Assembly: GCA_964019165.1 (NCBI GenBank)
Contig: OZ025278.1
Coordinates: forward strand, 7,616,028-7,680,027
Direction: 5' to 3'
DNA: 64,000 nt
Source of the DNA: Mastigias papua
Taxonomy: Eukaryota; Cnidaria; Scyphozoa; Rhizostomeae; Mastigiidae
The notes beneath the pieces are model-generated. The model was not told the origin of the DNA. It made no database searches and saw only the letters and a list, made by a program, of their open reading frames with translations. Numbering within the stretch: the first letter of the stretch is position 1; each line of letters opens with the position of its first letter. Position numbers and translations under genes: made by a program. Shown one piece after another: positions 56,985-64,000 of this stretch.

Positions 56985-58200
56985 TTTCTTACCACTATTG
57001 CCACAAGAAGGGTCATTATGCCAAGGTGTTCATGAAGAAAAGAAAACAAATAAACGAAGTATCATATGAATCAGTAGACAATTCTAATGATAGTCAAAAT
57101 AGTTTGGTCTTGGGACCCATAACTGCCACACCCATATCTGCAACCTCCATCTAGCCTACAGAAATCAACCATGAAATTATCAGCATACAGGGGAACCATA
57201 ATTGGGCTCATGTGATGTCTATGTGCAAACTCCTAACACCGCAATAGCTCAGCAAATCAGAGTAGAAATTGTGAATGCCAAAGGTCCAAGTATCATAGGG
57301 AACATCATAGCTCAGAAATTATCTCTATTTAAACTGCAGTGGTCTGTAAAAACTGTCTCAGATGATGAAAATCTCGATGGCATAAAAAACAACAAGCATC
57401 CATACCCTCTCACCAGAGAATATTTACTAAAGGAATTTTCAGATATTTTCACATGTATAGGATGCTTTCCTGGGCCAGAGTACCAAATTGAAGTTGACCC
57501 AGAGGTGACACCCATACAACACCCTCCTAGACAGGTGCCTGTACACCAGCAACCAGCGTATAAAGAAGAACTCATCCGCTTAGTACACACCATTGACCAA
57601 GTTCTGCAGTTGTTACCCCTAAACCAAATGGCTCCATAAGGGTGTGCTTAGATCCTCGTGATCTGAACAATGGTATCATATGCAATAGACATTACGTCCG
57701 TTCCATAGATGATGTTATACCACGAGTGTCGGGATCAACTCATTTCACAATACTCGATGCTATAAGCGGATATTTGCAAGTACAACTAGATGAAGAAAGC
57801 AGCAGACTATTCACAAATAACACCCCATGGGGAAAGTGCCGTTGGACTCGACTCTCCTTTCGACTTACATACAGCGGTGATGTATTCCAGGAAAAAATGG
57901 ATTCTGTCTTCGGTCCTGTAGATGGAGTGACCGGCATAGCAGATGACATTCATTTTTGGAAAGAGCGAAAGGAACCATGACCATCACCTGATATATGTAC
58001 TTGGAACTGCTAGAAAGAATAATGTCATATTCAACCTTGATAAGTTTCAGTTCAAAGTACCAGAGGCATCATTTTTGGAATGAAATTGACAGCAGAAGGA
58101 CTCAAAGTTGATGAAAACAAAGTTCAGTCTATTATCAACATGGAAGCTCCAAAAGATGTCAGAGAGCTAGTCATTTTTGGCCATGATAAATTATCTGACA
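56985..58200 (+). pseudogene. Ty3/gypsy element 3, gag knuckle to RT, decayed
   Basis: At about 56990-57020 a zinc knuckle (HYCHKKGHYAK). Frame 57202-57639 gives a pre-RT linker (LLKEFSDIFTCIGCFPGPEY, VDPEVTPIQHPPRQVPV). Frame 57642-57980 gives RT: CLDPRDLNNGIICNRHY, FTILDAISGYLQVQLDEESS and GVTGIADDIHFW (the IADD box is a variant of YVDD). Later fragments, NVIFNLDKFQF and MEAPKDVREL, run to about 58200. No LTRs seen. Several frameshifts; the protease motif is not recognisable. Confidence 0.8.
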
Positions 58201-58645
58201 ATTTATGATGATAAATTATGATAAATTAGCTAAAATAGATTGGTAACCCTTATGTATAGTAAATTAGAAAAATTCCCATAAGAAGGGCTATTAACTTTAA
58301 ATTTATAAATTTTCTGTAAAAACAGGCCATTGAATAAAATCTATGTAAAAATTTACATATAAAATAAGTCTATATGTTGTAATACCACTTTCAAGGGGGC
58401 ACTACAGATGTCAGTTCGAATGTAACAGAAAGCAAAAAAATAACCTCAAAGAGTAAACTTACGGACTTGAACTTCTAACAGTGAAATAACGGCAATGGCG
58501 ACGGCAAATAAATCGGATCGGATCTACTTTCAGATGGCAAATTGACTCAAAATCTTCTATTAACTACGACTATCTTTTTAGCAGTAACTATTTCAACTTT
58601 TTCACTAAGTACTCATCACAGGGTCCCTTTTCAACTTTTACTCTT
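58201..58645. other. AT-rich spacer before the Harbinger element
   Basis: Begins with a short ATGATAAATT repeat (58195-58230). Otherwise no feature. Confidence 0.55.
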
Positions 58646-58845
58646 TTAAGCCCTGGCAAAACGATTAAACATTTCACTAAACATTTCACTAAACTTTGGT
58701 TAGTGAAGTTGCGTGAAGTTTAGCCAGGGTGGCAAAACGTGACTAAACTTTTCACTAAACATTGGAGTCAACTTTGCAAACTGCGAGCCATTTAGGGCGC
58801 TGCGTGGGCTGTGGGAGCTTGGCGGGAAAATTTTAAAATGAAAAC

Positions 58846-59940
58846 ATGATGGAGGACACACAGCGTGAAATGATTGCTGCAGCTCTTGTAGTGATGGAAT
58901 TAGCCGCAGAAGAGCCCTCAAATAAGACGCGAGGAAAAACCAGGGAATGGTTGAAACGATGGGAAGAGAAAGGAATGTTCAGCGCATTAATTACAGAATT
59001 AAGTGTCGAAGACACAATAGCGTACAAGGATATGATGCGGATGTCTCACGAAGACTTTTTAAAGATCTTGGGTTATATAGAGAAAGATATTACACCAGCA
59101 CAGATTGATGGGGGTAATATTGTTATAAACCCTAAAGCCAGGCTTGCTATAACGCTTAGATTTCTTGCCACCGGGGAAACTGTTCGTTCTTCTGTCTTTT
59201 CAGTTTCGTGTTTCAAGGCCTGCAATATCCTACATTGTAAAGAATGTATGCTTGGCTATAATCAAGAGAATGGAAGTAGAATTTCTTAAGGTACCGTCAT
59301 GCAGTGAAGATTGGTTAAAAATTGCAAAATGAATTTGCGGCAAAATGGCAATTCCCAAACTGTATTGGTGCCATTGATGGCAAGCACATTATCATTGAGC
59401 CTCCTGCTGGTGCTGGGTCTGCATACTACAACTATAAGCATACACACTCTGTAGTCTTAATGGCAGTAGCTGGCCCAAAATTACGAGTGTATATATGCAG
59501 ATGTTGGCACCAATGGCAGGATCTCTGATGGTGGAGTGTGGAACAAATGCAGCCTGGCAGAGTCATATGAAAATGGCACAAGCTTCCTGCCACCACCTTG
59601 CTGTCTTCCATATGGGAGTTATCCTGTTCCCTTTGTTCTGGTGGGTGATGATGCATTTGCACTGAAACCTTATATGATGAAACCATACGCAATGGTAGGA
59701 TTGACTGATGAAAGGCGGATATATAATTATAGACATAGCAGGGCTCGTAGAATCTCAGAAAATTTATTTGGAATTGTTGCAAACCGCTGGAGATTGTTTA
59801 GAGGAACTATTGCATTGCATCCCAAGTTACGTCAAAGCACAACATCACAGAAGATTTATTGCCCTCCAGGTTTTGCAGATGCTGAAAATGAAAGTGGTAA
59901 CTTTGTTCCAGGGATGTGGCGTGAATCCTCTTCTACATAA
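58846..59940 (+). pseudogene. Harbinger DDE transposase with frameshifts
   Basis: Three frames in series. 58846-59289 is the N-terminal helical region (RMSHEDFLKILGYIEKDITP, PKARLAITLRFLATGE). 59322-59528 has the first catalytic Asp in NCIGAIDGKHIIIEPPAG. 59536-59940 has YPVPFVLVGDDAFALKPYMM and the Glu block RRISENLFGIVANRWRLF. The second Asp block (NGRISDGG) lies at the 59490-59530 frame switch. Frame changes occur near 59195, 59315 and 59480, the last at an A run. Homologous to DDE_Tnp_4 nucleases; dead as it stands. Confidence 0.88.
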
Positions 59941-59999
59941 TCTTTTCTACCATTAACATTCCCATCAACAGGACACAACTCAACCACAGTTGCTAAAAA

Positions 60000-60960
60000 T
60001 GTCAGAGAATTATTGAAGGAGTATTTCTGTAATGAGGGGGCAGTTAATTGGCAGTGGGATAGATTTTAATGGTACAGAAACAAGAAGAAAGGAATGCCAC
60101 CAATAATCTCCATGACAGGTTACATAATTCCATGTCAGTAGATATTATGATAGGGGATAATGTTGTAACAACAATGGACATTCTATATTTTTGCTATATA
60201 AGTACATTATATAATGAAATATGAAATATATTCATGCAAATTTTTACTGTATTGAATAACTCAACAAGAAAACTTTACAAAAATGGGAGATGATTTTCTA
60301 AGACTTTAAAGTCTTCAATTTTAAGATTAGATAGATCTATTTTACAATGCAGTTATTACTCAAATTATGGTCAGGCAGTGATGAACCTCAATCGGAATAA
60401 AATGGACTTAATTTTAAGCTTTTAGTAGTTTGTTTTTGTGTTGTTCTTGATAAGAGATATAATTGTTTTTGTTGATCTGACAATGGATCATTATAGTGTG
60501 AAGGAATATGATCATGGGACTCTTAATGTGATTGTTACATACATTGTGGATAGTTGCTAACATAATTTTAACTGATTTTGATCATGTCATGATTTTGTTG
60601 TTTTACAAACCTATTAGGATGAATTAGTAGCACTTTGTCATTCATGCTCTCACTAGCTTTTGAAATTTTATCATTTTCTGTCATATTTTCAATATGTTAA
60701 ATCGCAATCCTTGCCTTTCATATGAGTTTTGGTTCTCCTATATAGAGAAATATGATCTTCAACAGTATAGACAAATGGTTCATCGGTATAGATTATTAAC
60801 TTTGGAAAATTCTCTGTGCCTAAAGTTTCAAACATTTTAGTTTCCACAAACTGTAAAAAATGTATCTACTGGATTAAGTAATAATAAAGATTTTAAATGC
60901 AACCTGCAAATGACCGAAATACTGTAGACAGACTGTAAACTTGCAGACTTATTAGTTTGA
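60000..60960. other. Non-coding interior of the Harbinger element
   Basis: AT-rich intergenic DNA between the convergent transposase and Myb-like genes. No other frame recognised. Confidence 0.6.
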
Positions 60961-60963
60961 AAA

Positions 60964-61926
60964 CTAAGACTCTAGGTATGATAAGAAAGCAGGATTGTTC
61001 ATTTGCATGCCTGTATTAATTGATGTCCCATTGTAAGATATGGATGAACCATGCCCATGACCCGGACTAATTGTAGAGTAGGCAGTATTGTTCATTTCTA
61101 TGTAATAAATAACATCTGTTATACGCTTTAGTGCAATCATTCTTGACCTCTTGTCAATCTGAGCCAGTCTTTGTGCCACAAAAAATGAAAAGTGACAGGT
61201 TTTAGAGGGGCTTTCTGGTGGCTTCTTCAAAACATCGATACAGGCACTCATTAGCTCTTCTTTTTTTGATTGAAGAGTTCTCTTTCTTGATAATCTGGGT
61301 GCTTTCTCGAAACAATCACTTTCAAGACTTTTTCCAGGCTCGCTGTTCAAAGTTCCGTGCAGATTATCTCTGCTTTTTCCTGGCTGTAAAACAGGCTTTA
61401 AAAACTGGAGAAGCTCCCAATAAACCCATTGTCGCTTGTACAATTCGCTCGTACTTTGGCCAGACGTCGTCTTGTTAACTTTTGCCAATTCTCTTCCCAA
61501 TTGACTTCTCAGCTTCAAGATTTTAGCTTTTATCTCAGTAGCTGAGATACCTAGAATATCCCCCATTTCACTAAGAGCTTTATTCCTTGACTCTCTGCAG
61601 TGGTAAGCCTTTTCAAAGATATTCTAAAGGCACGAGTTTTCTTCAAGTAACTCGGTCAAACGCAAAGTTTCTTTGTGTGTCCATACTTTGCCCCTTTTCG
61701 ATGTTCTGATAGCTTTTTCCGATGGGCCTATCTTATTTATATCCTTCCCTATTTTAGGTTTAGGCCCGTTCTTATTAAGTTCATTTTCCTCCCTTAGCTG
61801 GGTTGCTTCCTCATCTGAGTCAAGCAAGCTTCCTTCTTCATAATCTGAATTCATTTCGTATTTGAACTGTGTTGCTGAGAGCTGCAAATCGTCATCAAAC
61901 AACCAGTTTTGGCGGGGATAGAACAC
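60964..61926 (-). pseudogene. Harbinger Myb/SANT-like DNA-binding protein, one nonsense codon
   Basis: A single minus-strand frame of 321 codons from 61926 to 60964, interrupted only by TAG at 61626-61624. The N-terminus is acidic (SDYEEGSLLDSDEEATQL). Then comes a trihelix Myb/MADF-like domain around the stop: KVWTHKETLRLTELLEENSC, stop, NIFEKAYHCRESRNKALSEM, GDILGISATEIKAKILKLRS. The C-terminus has FFVAQRLAQIDKRSRMIALK, the BESS-like end. The stop sits where this fold usually has Trp. In Harbinger elements this protein brings the transposase to the nucleus and TIRs. Confidence 0.85.
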
Positions 61927-62187
61927 CTATCGATGCCCAGTATCTACTGCGCCTGCGCGATTATAGCAAATGTTTAATTGGTGGCAAAACGACTAAACAT
62001 TTGCTAAACAACACTAAACAACGCTAAACATTTTTGACCAGGATCAAACTTTGCTGAACAACACTCAACACGATTAAACTACACTAAACAGGGTGGCAAA
62101 ACGACTAAACTTTTCATTAAACTTTTGGCTAAACCAAAGTTTAGTGAAATGTTTAGTGAAATGTTTAGTCGCTTTGCCAGGGCTTTA

Positions 62188-64000
62188 AACTTCGTCAGAA
62201 CTTTTCATCTACTATCGGCAAAACTAACTTCTTCACTCACTTCACTTCTCGACGACTCTCTGTGACAGCATTTGCATACAACTTTTACATATACAAAAAC
62301 AATAGATGATTTGCAGTTCAAAACTTGTCCATATAAGGCTAAAAATGAGAGGCGGAAAAGAAAAGTACTTGAAGAATATGTCAAGCGCGTGATCAGCATG
62401 TGCTGCAGCAGAGACATGAGAGCCAAAGTGGCTTCTTGATCACGTGCAAAAACGAACAAAGTAATGTTTACAACAATGTTACAAACCATTATATAGTGCC
62501 ATTGTTTACAAATTAAATGCATTATTATATATTTTCCATGCATGTATATCCATGCAAAATAACTCTATATTTTACGTTTCATTATATAATCCAACTTACA
62601 ATTCAATTTATAAATTACCATACAATATATTTCCATGCTATTAATTCCATTACAAATATTCCATAATCATAAATTCACATAATTTTATGTTTCTAATTTA
62701 CTATATCAATTTAGGCATCCAATTTATAGTACATGATTACAGTTTAAGTATAGTACAAAATTACAGTCTAATTTTATAGTACATAATTAAAGTCCAAATT
62801 TATAGTTTCAAATTTACTATTCATATTTTTTCCAATTTACAATTCTAATTTAAAATACCAGATATTGTTTCCAGTATATTCGTATCAATTGAAATATCAG
62901 TTGTTTCCATTTATAGTTTCCCAATCCAAATCGTTTATAGTGTGGCATTATATACCACACTATATATATCACACTATCTCCAATCTTTCCCCCTATACAA
63001 TGTTGTAATATGGCTAGGAAATGAACGCAAATTGAGATCTAAGTTACAAAGGTGCACCGCACATCCTGGGGCATATTACTCCTTCTTCTTAACACTGTTT
63101 CATGGAGGGGGGATGGGGCTGTTTACATGAAATACGACAATGAATCATTAAATGTTTATTTCCTTGCAATTCCATACTAGACGCTTTTTTATAAGGAACC
63201 ACCTTATAAGGAAACTACATGTAGAAGGCCGAAATATTTAAAGAACTTATACCACTAAAGGAAAAATCCCTAAGGAACTTTTCATTTTCAAATTCCGAGT
63301 GCTGTACTCTGATGCAAGTTAAGATTACATTACATTGGATGATATCAATGGAATAGACATGATACTTCTTGATTGAAATTATGCCTCTGCATATATAGAA
63401 CTTATTCCCTGTCTCATTTGTGCTTTTGAGGTTGAGTTCTAGCCAGAATTAAAGGTGAAATTCAGAATTTCAATGTTTTTCTAGTGTCTGTGCCATTTTG
63501 TGGCATTCTATGTGCAGTGAGAATTAAGGAACTATTAAGGAACTTTTAGTACTAGAATTTGATAAAAAGAGGTCCGAAAATAAGGAACTTTTAGAACTAG
63601 GCCTTGAGGTAGGTTGTTTATGAAAAAAAAAGCGTGTACTTTTCCAACTACTGTTGGCTGCCGTTGTCTTTTCAAATATTTTCAAAACGACCATTAGGAA
63701 ATCAGAAAAAACTTTGGCATAGGGGTTTCCTGGGATGCAGATTTCATTGGTGAAGTTTAAATTTTGATCAGAATGGTTTATGGCGTCAAAATAGCTAAAA
63801 GGCTATTTTTCAATGTCATATTTCCTACGATTTGCAGGATTATCCTCTGAAAAGTTAGAGTTACATTCATATCAATCATACTATTTCCTTCTTTCCTACG
63901 TATCCAACAATACTAATTGCATGTTTCTGAAAGAAATATTTTAAGCCGCCAGTGTCACATGAAATCATACAGTGCGGATATCTTGTTCGAGAAAGACACT
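62188..64000. other. AT-rich anonymous stretch to the window end
   Basis: 62560-62900 has loose repeats of about 30 bp containing AATTTATAGTACATAATTA and ATTCCATTACAAATAT words. 63190-63610 repeats AAGGAACTTTT several times. No coding frame or TIR pair is recognised; a 62-residue frame at 62942 looks like chance. Confidence 0.5.

Larger units (their letters stand above)
58649..62184. mobile_element. PIF/Harbinger DNA transposon, inactive
   Basis: A 3,536-bp element flanked by TTA on both sides (58646-58648 and 62185-62187), the expected PIF/Harbinger target. The ends are AGCCCTGGCAAAACGATTAA and, at the right, its near-perfect reverse complement, continuing through ACTAAACATTTCACTAAAC repeats. 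The subterminal word ACTAAAC recurs many times on both sides. It carries a plus-strand transposase (58846-59940, frameshifted) and a minus-strand Myb-like gene (61926-60964, one nonsense codon), the two standard Harbinger genes, here in convergent orientation. Confidence 0.9.

Overview
This window is eukaryotic, transposon-dominated DNA, most likely from a marine invertebrate and probably a cnidarian. I infer that from its mix of elements: several R2-like non-LTR retrotransposons with C-terminal restriction-like endonucleases, CR1/L2-like LINEs, Penelope-like elements (PLEs) carrying hammerhead ribozymes, BEL/Pao and Ty3/gypsy LTR elements, and ISL2EU and PIF/Harbinger DNA transposons. The species cannot be named from sequence alone. 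I see no convincing host gene, only a few low-confidence exon-like pieces. There is no sign of bacterial operons, rRNA or CRISPR.

Layout. 1-2.8 kb: two decayed LINE reverse transcriptases on the minus strand. 2.8-5.4 kb: a mosaic of long (TA)n tracts separated by short inverted-repeat or direct-repeat units that carry hammerhead ribozyme motifs, plus a tRNA-derived SINE. 5.4-11.1 kb: mostly anonymous DNA, a possible THAP exon, a 310-bp MITE and another long (TA)n array. 11.1-30 kb: CR1/L2-like LINE copies at 12.1-15.2, 19.9-21.3, 23.2-25.5 and 26.9-27.5 kb, nested MITEs, and anonymous sequence.

30.4-56.3 kb is a deeply nested block. R2-like LINE 'alpha' (30.36-38.64 kb) is split by a BEL/Pao element (31,038-37,015). 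R2-like LINE 'beta' (39.2-43.8 kb) is split by an apparently intact 3,731-bp ISL2EU transposon (39,818-43,548). It encodes a spliced THAP/DDE transposase and a SWIM/YqaJ nuclease between 291-bp terminal inverted repeats with an AT target duplication. Beta is then cut by the 3' end of a Ty3/gypsy element. R2-like LINE 'gamma' is spread over 44.9-56.3 kb in four collinear pieces. They are separated by an unclassified long-TIR element (45,448-49,738), half of a second Ty3/gypsy element, and a microsatellite-rich cluster with two R4/Dong-like LINEs and a CR1-like fragment. Inside the unclassified TIR element sits a 1-kb near-perfect palindrome made of two PLE 3' ends, each with a GIY-YIG fragment and a hammerhead motif.

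57-58.2 kb: a third, decayed Ty3/gypsy pol. 58,649-62,184: a PIF/Harbinger transposon with a TTA target duplication, a broken transposase and a divergent Myb-like gene with one nonsense codon. 62.2-64 kb: AT-rich anonymous DNA.

The genes do not form a pathway. They are parasites inserted into each other, and the nesting gives a relative history: LINEs first, then LTR and TIR elements, then the PLE palindrome. The best candidates for new biology are the (TA)n-embedded hammerhead units, including a retrozyme-like 729-bp repeat with two ribozymes, and the intact ISL2EU element.
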